Shown here: positions 1 through 6,510 of the stretch, piece by piece
How the letters are laid out: each line of letters opens with the position of its first letter
Position numbering within the stretch: position 1 is the stretch's first letter
NCBI GenBank assembly: GCA_020343555.1
Contig: CP070800.1
Span: 745,780 to 756,317, forward strand
Length of the DNA: 10,538 nt
DNA from: Dehalococcoidales bacterium
GTDB taxonomy: Bacteria; Chloroflexota; Dehalococcoidia; Dehalococcoidales; UBA2162
Direction: 5' to 3'
The notes under the pieces: model-generated
What the model was told of the DNA's origin: nothing
Databases searched by the model: none
What the model saw: the letters and a program-made list of their open reading frames with translations, nothing else
Translations under genes and position numbers: made by a program

Positions 1-510
1 GTCAGAATATACTTCGCCCGTGCCGCCAGCGACACAAATCCCGTCGGATTTTCAAACCAGGTTGCGCCGACGTCCGGAATTATCACGCTCAATCCCGATG
101 GGAAAACCGCCCAGGGCAGATGGTATGTGTTTGGTGGAGTATTCACATCCGATGGTGGAAAGGTCGATGGCGGAGCACTGGTCAGCGGAATCTATGAGAT
201 GACCTATATCAAGGAAGACGGAATCTGGAAAATTCTCCAGATATACTGGTTCATACCCTACAGCGCCAGAATTCAGGGCGAATGGGGAACTCCGGAAGCA
301 CTCGGTGAACGCCTTCTTAACCCTCCCGAAGAAAGGAGAGAAAACACTGAAGGGATTCCGTTCCCTGTACCTGATATACCCATCGATCCGGATGACCTGC
401 GTTATGTATCCGGATTCATTCTTCCGCACCATTTCAAACATCCTGTAACCGGAAAACCGTCTACTGAAGGCAAGCACAACGCCAGGCTGAAACCTCTGAA
501 ACTTGATTAA
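1..510 (+). CDS. SnoaL/NTF2-like domain protein, C-terminal part (5' end outside window)
   Basis: The frame is open from base 1 and ends at a TAA, giving the last 169 residues; the true start lies upstream. The segment GRWYVFGGVF ... GIYEMTYIKEDGIWKI (about residues 38-75) matches the last strands of SnoaL-like, NTF2-fold (cone-shaped alpha+beta barrel) domains. In that family a 'GRW' strand is followed by a 'G-x-YE-x-x-Y-x-x-x-DG-x-WKI' hairpin. The fold is used by small-molecule isomerases, hydratases and many uncharacterised proteins, so the substrate cannot be given. After the domain comes a proline-rich, charged tail of about 80 residues with no recognised motif. The GTG at 127 lies inside the conserved strand and is not a real start. 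No further gene on this strand overlaps it; a bulged hairpin follows its stop. The fold is fairly sure, the function unknown. Confidence 0.7.
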   Translation, partial: VRIYFARAASDTNPVGFSNQVAPTSGIITLNPDGKTAQGRWYVFGGVFTSDGGKVDGGALVSGIYEMTYIKEDGIWKILQIYWFIPYSARIQGEWGTPEALGERLLNPPEERRENTEGIPFPVPDIPIDPDDLRYVSGFILPHHFKHPVTGKPSTEGKHNARLKPLKLD

Positions 511-521
511 GCCACTCATCA

Positions 522-574
522 ATATTGAAACCAGATTTCTCCTCGTCAAATATGGCAAGGAGAAATTTCAATAT
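522..574. repeat. Long bulged inverted repeat after the SnoaL-like gene
   Basis: Left arm 522-530 (ATATTGAAA) pairs perfectly with 566-574 (TTTCAATAT), and 536-543 (TTTCTCCT) pairs perfectly with 558-565 (AGGAGAAA). The only interruption is a 5-base bulge on the left side (CCAGA, 531-535). This gives 17 paired bases around a 14-base loop. It begins 11 bases after the SnoaL-like stop. A clear T-run does not follow, so it is not a textbook intrinsic terminator. It could be a 3'-end stabilising hairpin, a weak terminator on either strand, or a remnant of a small repeat element. The pairing is seen directly; the role is unknown. Confidence 0.6.
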
Positions 575-599
575 ATTTATGAAATCGGTACGGGCTGTC

Positions 600-624
600 G
601 GACGGTTATTTGTTCGTCCTTTAC
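600..624 (+). terminator. Weak hairpin, possible terminator before the ATPase gene
   Basis: GGACG (600-604) pairs with CGTCC (615-619) around a 10-base loop and is followed by the short pyrimidine-rich run TTTACTT. The stem is only 5 bp and the T-run is broken, so this is a marginal candidate. The rest of 511-681 shows no convincing gene or sigma-A promoter. Confidence 0.25.
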
Positions 625-681
625 TTGCCGATTTCCCGATAGTAAACTGAAACATGATTATGACGTAAAGGCAGTGGAGAC

Positions 682-1488
682 GTGATACACCTGAAATCAT
701 TAACAGTACGCGACTGGGATGATGTTGAAAAAGATCAATTCCCGTTCTCACTTGGTGTTATCCAGTCGTTGAAGAAAATGAATTTCGACTCGCCGGTTAC
801 ATTATTCGTAGGTGAGAACGGTTCCGGTAAATCTACGGTACTTGAAGCCCTGGCCTGTGCTATAGGTTCTATTACTATAGGCAGCGAAAGTGTCAAGACC
901 GATCCATCACTTACCTCGATTCGAAAGCTATCTCAATATTTTCAGCTTGTCTGGTCAAAAAGAACTCACAAAGGTTTCTTTCTAAGAGCCGAGGACTTCT
1001 TCGGCTATGCAAAAACCATACGCCAGACACAGCAACAGCTTGAAACGGACCTTGCCCGAATGGAAAAAGAAGCTCGCAGCAGGTCCCAGCTGGCAGTTGA
1101 CATGACACGAACGCCATTTATGAAGGAACTGTCTGCGATAAAGAGCCGTTATGGAGATGGTCTGGATTCGCAGTCGCACGGTGAGAGTTTCCTGACACTG
1201 TTTCAGAACCGTTTCATCCCCGGGGGACTCTACCTGCTTGATGAACCCGAAGCTGCTCTTTCGCCATCGCGTCAACTCAGTTTTATCGCTGCGATGAAGG
1301 CCATGGTAGAGAAAGATTCGCAGTTCATCATTACTACGCATTCTCCGATAATAATGGCCTGCCCTGATGCAACTATCTTAACCTTCGACGGCGGTATTAT
1401 CCAGCAGGCTACTTATGATGAACTAGAGCACGTAGCTCTGATGCGGGATTTCCTCAGTAATCCTGACGCTTTCCTTCGTCATCTCTAG
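682..1488 (+). CDS. AAA/ABC-type ATPase of the COG3910 (predicted ATPase) group
   Basis: A 268-residue soluble ATPase. Walker A is GENGSGKST at residues 44-52. A signature-like SHGES lies at 165-169, Walker B LYLLDEPEAA at 183-192 (D187, E188), and the switch histidine is in TTHSP at 218-222. This SMC/RecN-like ABC-ATPase layout, with a short charged helical insert (about 113-140) instead of a long coiled coil, fits single-domain COG3910 proteins, which are widespread and poorly characterised. No nuclease or TOPRIM domain is attached, so a defence role of the OLD/Gabija type is not supported. The GTG start at 682 is the first possible start after an in-frame stop at 661. GGAG at 676-679 is unusually close to it, with AAAGG at 667-670 as an alternative ribosome site. 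A GNAT gene follows within 50 bases on the same strand, so co-transcription is likely. The ATPase assignment is sure; the cellular role is unknown. Confidence 0.85.
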   Translation: MIHLKSLTVRDWDDVEKDQFPFSLGVIQSLKKMNFDSPVTLFVGENGSGKSTVLEALACAIGSITIGSESVKTDPSLTSIRKLSQYFQLVWSKRTHKGFFLRAEDFFGYAKTIRQTQQQLETDLARMEKEARSRSQLAVDMTRTPFMKELSAIKSRYGDGLDSQSHGESFLTLFQNRFIPGGLYLLDEPEAALSPSRQLSFIAAMKAMVEKDSQFIITTHSPIIMACPDATILTFDGGIIQQATYDELEHVALMRDFLSNPDAFLRHL

Positions 1489-1535
1489 AGAAATCAAGTA
1501 TAAACTTCAAGAATTTGTACACAAGCATAGAAAAC

Positions 1536-2042
1536 ATGCAGGAAATAACTCTCAGAAAAGTAAAGCCTGATGAAAGAGACGTTGTCTTTCAATTGCTGAA
1601 GGAATCGGGAGAATGGTTACTTGATAAGGGTATCGATTACTGGCAGGTATATATAGATCTGCCGCCATTCCTCATGAACTGGATTCAGCCGGGTTTTGAT
1701 AATGATGAATTCTTCTTCGCTGAAAGTAATAAAGGTGAAATTGTAGGTTGTTTCCGCCTCCAGGATGAAGATACTATGTTCTGGGGAGAACGCAATGACA
1801 AAGCAGGATATATCCATTCTTTCGCCACATCAAGAAAACTTGCAGGTCGTAGAACCGGATATAAAGTCCTGGAAGCTATCGAATCGTACTGCCGCGAAAA
1901 CGGTAAAGGATACCTGAGGTTGGATTGCGGAACACATTTGGATACTCTCCGGGCTTATTATGAAGGATTTGGCTTCAATTTTATCGCCGACGTGCACCTG
2001 ATGAACTCTTACCTTACTCTCTACGAGAAACGGATCACATAA
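1536..2042 (+). CDS. GNAT-family N-acetyltransferase
   Basis: A 168-residue protein with the GNAT fold. The core strand and helix AGYIHSFATSRKLAGRRTGYKVLEA begins near residue 90; the LRLDC strand (127-131) and the LRAYYEGFGF helix-turn (138-147) follow, the usual C-terminal acetyl-CoA-fold signature. These enzymes move an acetyl group from acetyl-CoA to an amine; the substrate cannot be read here. In the acetyl-CoA pyrophosphate loop (motif A, usually R/Q-x-x-G-x-G/A) G104 is present, but the second glycine position is R106 (AGRRTG). This may weaken or alter cofactor binding. I chose ATG 1536; an in-frame TTG at 1515 would add seven residues. Neither has a clear Shine-Dalgarno, so translation may depend on the upstream ATPase gene, whose stop is 47 bases before. 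The gene converges with rpoD and shares its terminator. Confidence 0.85.
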   Translation: MQEITLRKVKPDERDVVFQLLKESGEWLLDKGIDYWQVYIDLPPFLMNWIQPGFDNDEFFFAESNKGEIVGCFRLQDEDTMFWGERNDKAGYIHSFATSRKLAGRRTGYKVLEAIESYCRENGKGYLRLDCGTHLDTLRAYYEGFGFNFIADVHLMNSYLTLYEKRIT

Positions 2043-2067
2043 AAAAACGTCCCGGCGAACCGGGACG
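2041..2067 (-). terminator. Strong intrinsic terminator of the rpoD operon (convergent with GNAT gene)
   Basis: A perfect 8-bp GC-rich stem, 2048-2055 with 2060-2067, closes a 4-base loop. Read on the minus strand the loop is TTCG, and the stem is followed directly by seven T (the A-run 2041-2047), an ideal intrinsic terminator for rpoD, whose stop is at 2095. On the + strand the same hairpin is followed only by GTAATAATT, so it would be a weaker terminator for the GNAT gene, whose stop overlaps the A-run. Confidence 0.88.
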
Positions 2068-2094
2068 GTAATAATTATCCACTTGATCAGGTAT

Positions 2095-3525
2095 TTACTC
2101 AAGGTAATCCTTGAGCTTGCGGCTGCGTGAGGGATGGCGCAGTTTCCGCAGCGCCTTGGCTTCTATCTGACGGATACGCTCCCTGGTTACATTAAATTCC
2201 TGGCCTACTTCCTCCAATGTCCTGCTTCGCCCATCTTCGAGCCCAAACCTGAGTCTGAGTACTCTTTGTTCACGGGGAGTAAGTGCCATTAAAACTTCCT
2301 CTATCTGCTCTTTCAGCAGTTGTTTCGAGGCTGCGTCTACCGGCGGCAGGGCATCTCTGTCCTCGATGAAATCACCGAGATGACTATCCTCTTCCTCACC
2401 GATAGGCGCTTCGAGGGATACCGGAAGCTGGGCAACCTTGACGATTTCCCTCACCTTGGCTGTCGGCAGGTCCATCCTGGCGCCAATTTCTTTTGCGTTC
2501 GGTTCTCTGCCATACTCCTGGGCAAGTCGCCTGCTTACCCTGAGCAGTTTGTTGATTGTTTCTATCATGTGTACCGGTACGCGGATGGTACGCGCCTGGT
2601 CAGCAATAGCTCTTGTAATCGCCTGGCGTATCCACCAGGTAGCATACGTGCTGAACTTGTAACCGCGGTGATGATCGAACTTCTCTACTGCCCTGATAAG
2701 ACCGATATTCCCTTCCTGGACAAGATCAAGGAGAGACATGCCGCGCCCTATATGTTTCTTAGCTACACTGACTACTAGTCTTAAATTAGCTTCAATGAGG
2801 TGCTTTTCAGCCTTTCCAGACTCCCGGGTAATTTCGTCCAGGTGTTCTTTTATCTGTCTTTCGTATCCTAGAAGCGTTTCTATAAAATCGTCATCCGTTA
2901 CCAGGCTCTCGATATTTTCCAGAAGACTGTCATCTGGAATGTTGTTTACTACCACCTTCGGAAGCAGCGAACAGTTAAGCGAAAGGTTGATAATCCTCTG
3001 CTCGGTTTCCGGAAGATACTCTCCAATCTCACGAGATACAGCCTGCACCAGTTGCTGATCGATTACCCCTTCAACACTTTCTTTGAAAACGGGATCGCAT
3101 AAGGCTTCTTTCAGGTTATCAGTTAGCGGTAACTCCAGCTGCTCACGCAGAACACGGATGATATTCGTATCACGACCTACTTCCTTAAGCATTGTAAGTA
3201 CGATCTCTACCGGAGTGGGAGATCTGCCATACTTTGCCGTGTGTTCCTGTCTGATTTCTTTGACACGCTTCGATGCTTCGATCTTCTCCGCCAGGACTCT
3301 TTCATCCTTGGCTGTAAGCAGGTCAACCTTACCGATTTCATGCAGGTACAACCGTACGGGGTCATCGGCTACTTCCTGCTCTTCTACATTATCAATGGGA
3401 ATATCGACGTCGATATCTTTTGGAGTCTCAAGTTTAACATCAAGGTTATCCGTCGATATAGATTCTTCTTCATTTTCATCGGATGGTGAGAAATCATCTG
3501 AAGGATCATAGCGTTCCAGGGTCAT
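2095..3525 (-). CDS. rpoD: RNA polymerase primary sigma factor (RpoD/SigA)
   Basis: A 476-residue primary sigma-70 factor that gives core RNA polymerase its promoter specificity. Region 1.2 is at about residues 54-84 ([18 protein letters not shown]). Region 2 runs about 240-312, with the core-binding and -10-melting segment ([16 protein letters not shown] ... [17 protein letters not shown]). Region 3 is about 320-395. Region 4, with the -35-reading helix-turn-helix, covers about 412-475 ([39 protein letters not shown]). The first 50 residues are acidic and have no recognisable region 1.1. About 150 residues of poorly conserved sequence separate regions 1.2 and 2, longer than in Bacillus SigA (about 371 residues in total). 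The ATG overlaps the dnaG stop as ATGA, and an AAAGGAGAT ribosome site (3531-3539) precedes it. It is the last gene of the minus-strand operon. Confidence 0.98.
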   Translation of the reverse strand: MTLERYDPSDDFSPSDENEEESISTDNLDVKLETPKDIDVDIPIDNVEEQEVADDPVRLYLHEIGKVDLLTAKDERVLAEKIEASKRVKEIRQEHTAKYGRSPTPVEIVLTMLKEVGRDTNIIRVLREQLELPLTDNLKEALCDPVFKESVEGVIDQQLVQAVSREIGEYLPETEQRIINLSLNCSLLPKVVVNNIPDDSLLENIESLVTDDDFIETLLGYERQIKEHLDEITRESGKAEKHLIEANLRLVVSVAKKHIGRGMSLLDLVQEGNIGLIRAVEKFDHHRGYKFSTYATWWIRQAITRAIADQARTIRVPVHMIETINKLLRVSRRLAQEYGREPNAKEIGARMDLPTAKVREIVKVAQLPVSLEAPIGEEEDSHLGDFIEDRDALPPVDAASKQLLKEQIEEVLMALTPREQRVLRLRFGLEDGRSRTLEEVGQEFNVTRERIRQIEAKALRKLRHPSRSRKLKDYLE

Positions 3526-5276
3526 TTCCTATCTCCTTTACCTCCTTCACGCCTTGCCCTGATATTGAATATTTCGCGTAAATTATCGGTCAGTTCAATA
3601 TCTTTTTCTCCGGGGAATTCGCCAGCCGTTTTGATTGTCTCCCCTTTTCTGGCCAGGCTCCTGAGGTGTTCCTCCTTTAAACGGAGTACATATTCATTAT
3701 ACCTTTGATTCACTTTTGTTGCCAATACGTTCTTTGCAGTAAGTGTATCAAGATAGTCGCATAAAACATCATCCAGCTTCTCTTTCAACGGTTCTTCATC
3801 GGTAGACTGCTGCCAGGCTAAGAATATTTCACGATTTTCGCTATTTTCAAAGTATTCGGCCGGTACATCTGCGCTTTTTTCCTTAAATTCCGGATGTTTC
3901 AACAGCAATGCAAGGAACTGCTCTTCAATCGGCCTGGAAAGCAGAGATCTCGGAGAACGCGAAGAACGAATGGATTTCATTCTTTTTTGCTTTGATGATA
4001 CTGGAGTCTGTCTTTTTAATCCCAGTGTATCTTCCACCGTCCGTTCATCTGTTCCAACAAGCCGTGCCAGTTTTTGCACAAAATGAGCCCGGCGCACCGG
4101 ATTGGGAATAGCTACTACATGGGGACCTATTTTCTCCACCGCTTCTCGTTTACCGCTTGCCCGTGTAAGATCCAGATTATTCCCTATTACAGAAAAAATG
4201 TAATCCATTACCGGAAGAGATTTATCTAACAGGTCATTCCAGTTACCGGTATCTTCCCTGATTACGCTGTCAGGATCCTCGCCTTCCGGCAGTACAACAA
4301 CCTTTAACTCTATATCCAGGCTATTCTCATAATCGACACATCTTAGCATGGCTTCCTCACCGGCAGTATCCGCATCCATGGCTAAAACAATATTTTTTGT
4401 TAGTTTTTTCAGATCGTTTAGCTGCCTTTCAGTGACTGCGGTGCCCATTGATGCAACCACGTTCGTAATCCCGTTCTGATGAGCCGTGATTACATCCGTG
4501 TATCCTTCTACCATAACCACCTGGTTCTTCTGCCTTATCGCCTGTGCTGCCAGATTTATTCCATAGAGCGTACCACTTTTATCAAATATCAGGGTCTGGG
4601 GAGAATTTACGTACTTTGGCAACGAATCATCAAGAACCCTCGCCCCGAAACCGGTAATCCGTCCCCTTGTATTGCAGATCGTGAAAATCAGCCGATTTCT
4701 GAATCTGTCATGCGTTTTACCGTCAATCGATTCCACTAGGAGACCAGCCTCAAGTATCTCTTTTTCCGTATATTCTTTCTCAAGGTGTTCCTTCAATCCT
4801 TCCCAGCTGTTCAGGGCATACCCAAGTTGAAAATCAGAAATGGTTTTTTCTTTCAGTCCTCGTGTTTCGAGATATTTTCTCGCATTTTCAGCGCCTGGAG
4901 AATTCAAAAGAAGATTATGAAAATATAACGCCGCGGCGCTGTTGACCTGGAATATCCTGTCTTTTTCGTCCTTCCTGGTATCCGGAAGTACTCTTATCGG
5001 CATCTCAATACCAGCTCTTGCAGCAAGAAGACGCAGGGCTTCACCGAAATCCATATTTTCTTTTTTCATCACGAATGACAGGACATCTCCGCCCGTATTA
5101 CAGGCGCCAAAACAATGCCAGCTCTGTCTTTCCGGGTACACGAAGAAAGAAGGGTTCCTTTCACTATGAAACGGACACGGAGCCGAAAAGTTACGGCCTG
5201 ACTTTTTTAAAGTCACGTACTGGCTGACAACCTCGATAATATCCGTTTTCTGTTTTACGTCGTCGATAATGGTCAT
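3522..5276 (-). CDS. dnaG: DNA primase DnaG
   Basis: A 584-residue bacterial primase that makes RNA primers at the replication fork. The N-terminal CHC2 zinc domain has ligands C34, H37, C55 and C59. The last pair is C-x3-C, whereas E. coli DnaG has C-x2-C. The catalytic core contains RFRNRLIF (191-198), the TOPRIM glutamate in VEGYTDV (E257), the metal-binding DADTAG (D301, D303), and EGEDPDSV (331-338). The C-terminal helicase-binding region (about 450-545) is helical and diverged, as is usual. The start [20 protein letters not shown] agrees with the family, but no Shine-Dalgarno precedes it. The promoter at 5289-5317 predicts only about 6 untranslated bases. The stop overlaps the rpoD start by 4 bases, so the two are translationally coupled. 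Pairing of dnaG with rpoD is the well-known macromolecular synthesis operon; rpsU is absent here. Confidence 0.98.
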   Translation of the reverse strand: MTIIDDVKQKTDIIEVVSQYVTLKKSGRNFSAPCPFHSERNPSFFVYPERQSWHCFGACNTGGDVLSFVMKKENMDFGEALRLLAARAGIEMPIRVLPDTRKDEKDRIFQVNSAAALYFHNLLLNSPGAENARKYLETRGLKEKTISDFQLGYALNSWEGLKEHLEKEYTEKEILEAGLLVESIDGKTHDRFRNRLIFTICNTRGRITGFGARVLDDSLPKYVNSPQTLIFDKSGTLYGINLAAQAIRQKNQVVMVEGYTDVITAHQNGITNVVASMGTAVTERQLNDLKKLTKNIVLAMDADTAGEEAMLRCVDYENSLDIELKVVVLPEGEDPDSVIREDTGNWNDLLDKSLPVMDYIFSVIGNNLDLTRASGKREAVEKIGPHVVAIPNPVRRAHFVQKLARLVGTDERTVEDTLGLKRQTPVSSKQKRMKSIRSSRSPRSLLSRPIEEQFLALLLKHPEFKEKSADVPAEYFENSENREIFLAWQQSTDEEPLKEKLDDVLCDYLDTLTAKNVLATKVNQRYNEYVLRLKEEHLRSLARKGETIKTAGEFPGEKDIELTDNLREIFNIRARREGGKGDRK

Positions 5277-5288
5277 TATTCTATGATA

Positions 5289-5317
5289 TTTGTATTAATA
5301 ATTTATTGTATTGTCAA
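5289..5317 (-). promoter_or_regulatory. Sigma-A promoter for dnaG-rpoD
   Basis: On the minus strand a perfect TTGACA (5317-5312) is followed after 17 bases by TACAAA (5294-5289; 4 of 6 match TATAAT) in very AT-rich DNA. A start point seven bases beyond the -10 box falls near 5282, only about 6 bases before the dnaG ATG. The -35 box lies inside the last codons of the small ORF at 5295-5468, so the promoter is internal to the ppsA-dgt transcription unit. No terminator separates dgt from dnaG. Confidence 0.7.
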
Positions 5318-5468
5318 TATATCTCAATGAAAAATAAAGGTAAGGATCAAAATGTTTGTTCCAGAACTTACCTCCGTAATAATTTGCGGTCCCGTGTTCC
5401 ACAAACAGGTCAACCGCCGATTCGAGAAATTCCCGCCTGAACGGTACGATCTCGTTTCTCACTTCCAT
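5295..5468 (-). CDS. Unrecognised 57-residue small ORF between dgt and dnaG
   Basis: An ATG begins 10 bases after the dgt stop and the frame runs 57 codons to a TAA, ending 18 bases before the dnaG ATG. The predicted peptide starts MEVRNEIVPFRREFLESAVD and continues with an aromatic-rich half (FVEHGTANYYGGKFWNKHF, DPYLYFSLRYID). It has no signal peptide, no membrane segment and no cysteine. The first 20 residues could form an amphipathic helix. I recognise no family. For coding: it fills the only gap in an otherwise tightly packed operon, begins just after dgt, and has a protein-like composition. Against: only a weak ribosome site (TTAGG about 12 bases upstream), and the last codons coincide with the dnaG -35 box and are AT-rich. 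It could also be a remnant of a longer gene. Confidence 0.5.
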   Translation of the reverse strand: MEVRNEIVPFRREFLESAVDLFVEHGTANYYGGKFWNKHFDPYLYFSLRYIDNTINY

Positions 5469-5478
5469 CAATACTAAC

Positions 5479-6510
5479 CTAATTCCGCAGTTTTTCCGCC
5501 AGGTTGGTCGCGTACTGGTCTGTCATGCCGGATATATAATCTACCACCCTTTGTTCAGGTTCATCACTATATACCAGATATTCATGAGGTAGTTTATCAC
5601 CATTATCTCGAAAATAATCGTAAAGAAATTTGACTGTTTGCCTGGCTGTTTGCGATTCTTCACAGTCATCATTGGGAATATATACCTTACTAAAAAGAAA
5701 ATCCCGAAGGGTATTCGTCGCTTGTCGTACCGGTTCACTCATCGATATTGCCGGTTCACCTTTAGTTTTTCCGCTGACAGTCCAGGACTGTTCAATAATG
5801 TCCAGAACCATTGTGTTTATTCTCTTTCTTCTCGAATTTCCCAGTATAACCGAAGCCGATTCCGGCAATTCTTCTCCTTTTATGATACCCGCTCTTAACG
5901 CATCGTCTATATCGTGGTTTATATAGGCAATACTGTCGGCAATCCGGCAGATCTCACCCTCGAACGTTCCCATTTTCGCCCAGCTTTCGAGTATCTTCTC
6001 GGTTGACTTTGAGTGATTAACGATACCGTTACGTACTTCCTCACTCAAGTTAAGGCCTTCTCCCTCATTTTCAAGTGAATCGACCACTCTCAAACTCTGC
6101 TCGTTATGCCTGAATCCTTTGTTAAATAAATCGTTCAGCACTTCCTCACCGATATGCCCGAACGGAGTATGCCCCAGGTCGTGGCCCATCGCTATTGCTT
6201 CAGACAGGTCTTCATTGAGATTTAATGACCGTGCGAGTGTTCGTGCTACCTGGGAAACTTCAAGAGTGTGAGTCAATCGGGTAACATAATGGTCACCCCG
6301 GGGTGCGATAAATACCTGGGTTTTGTGCTTCAACCGTCGGAAAGCCTTCGAGTGGATAATCCGGTCACGGTCGCGTTGAAAGGCTGTGCGTATCGGATCA
6401 GGATCTTCATTCTTCTTCCGGCCGAGGGAGTTTTTACTCCTGACAGCATAAGGAGAGAGACTTTCCTCTCTCTCCTCTATATTCTCGCGTATATTAAATT
6501 CTTCTATCAC
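5479..6510 (-). CDS. dgt: dGTP triphosphohydrolase-like HD-domain protein
   Basis: A 343-residue member of the HD-superfamily dNTP triphosphohydrolases, which cut dNTPs (typically dGTP) to deoxynucleoside and triphosphate and so control dNTP pools. The N-terminal family signature RTAFQRDRDRIIHSKAFRRL is at 41-60. Metal-site residues are H81 (in RLTHTLEVSQVA), H110-D111 (in GHDLGHTPFGH), and a later aspartate in ADSIAYINHDIDDA (D192 or D200). The length fits the shorter dGTPase-like group rather than the roughly 500-residue E. coli Dgt, so nucleotide preference is uncertain. The start is GTG at 6510, which overlaps the ppsA stop as GTGA. The next in-frame Met is after the first HD motif and cannot be the start. 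No strong ribosome site is seen, so translational coupling to ppsA is likely. Placement just upstream of dnaG suggests joint control of dNTP supply and replication priming (inference). Confidence 0.94.
   Translation of the reverse strand: MIEEFNIRENIEEREESLSPYAVRSKNSLGRKKNEDPDPIRTAFQRDRDRIIHSKAFRRLKHKTQVFIAPRGDHYVTRLTHTLEVSQVARTLARSLNLNEDLSEAIAMGHDLGHTPFGHIGEEVLNDLFNKGFRHNEQSLRVVDSLENEGEGLNLSEEVRNGIVNHSKSTEKILESWAKMGTFEGEICRIADSIAYINHDIDDALRAGIIKGEELPESASVILGNSRRKRINTMVLDIIEQSWTVSGKTKGEPAISMSEPVRQATNTLRDFLFSKVYIPNDDCEESQTARQTVKFLYDYFRDNGDKLPHEYLVYSDEPEQRVVDYISGMTDQYATNLAEKLRN

Noticed and set aside
52..558. A 168-codon minus-strand frame opposite the SnoaL-like gene
   Set aside because: The + strand frame contains recognisable SnoaL strands; the minus-strand peptide shows no family pattern.
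503..685. A 60-codon + strand frame with TTG start in the gap before the ATPase gene
   Set aside because: It overlaps both flanking genes, lacks a ribosome site and runs through the inverted repeat; no coding character.
682..1488. Reading the AAA ATPase as part of a phage-defence system (OLD/Gabija-like)
   Set aside because: There is no TOPRIM or nuclease domain, no UvrD-like partner helicase and no other defence gene nearby.
2560..2780. Possible second sigma factor or pseudogene in + strand frames opposite rpoD
   Set aside because: All sigma motifs are in order on the minus strand in a single intact frame; the opposite frames are by-products.
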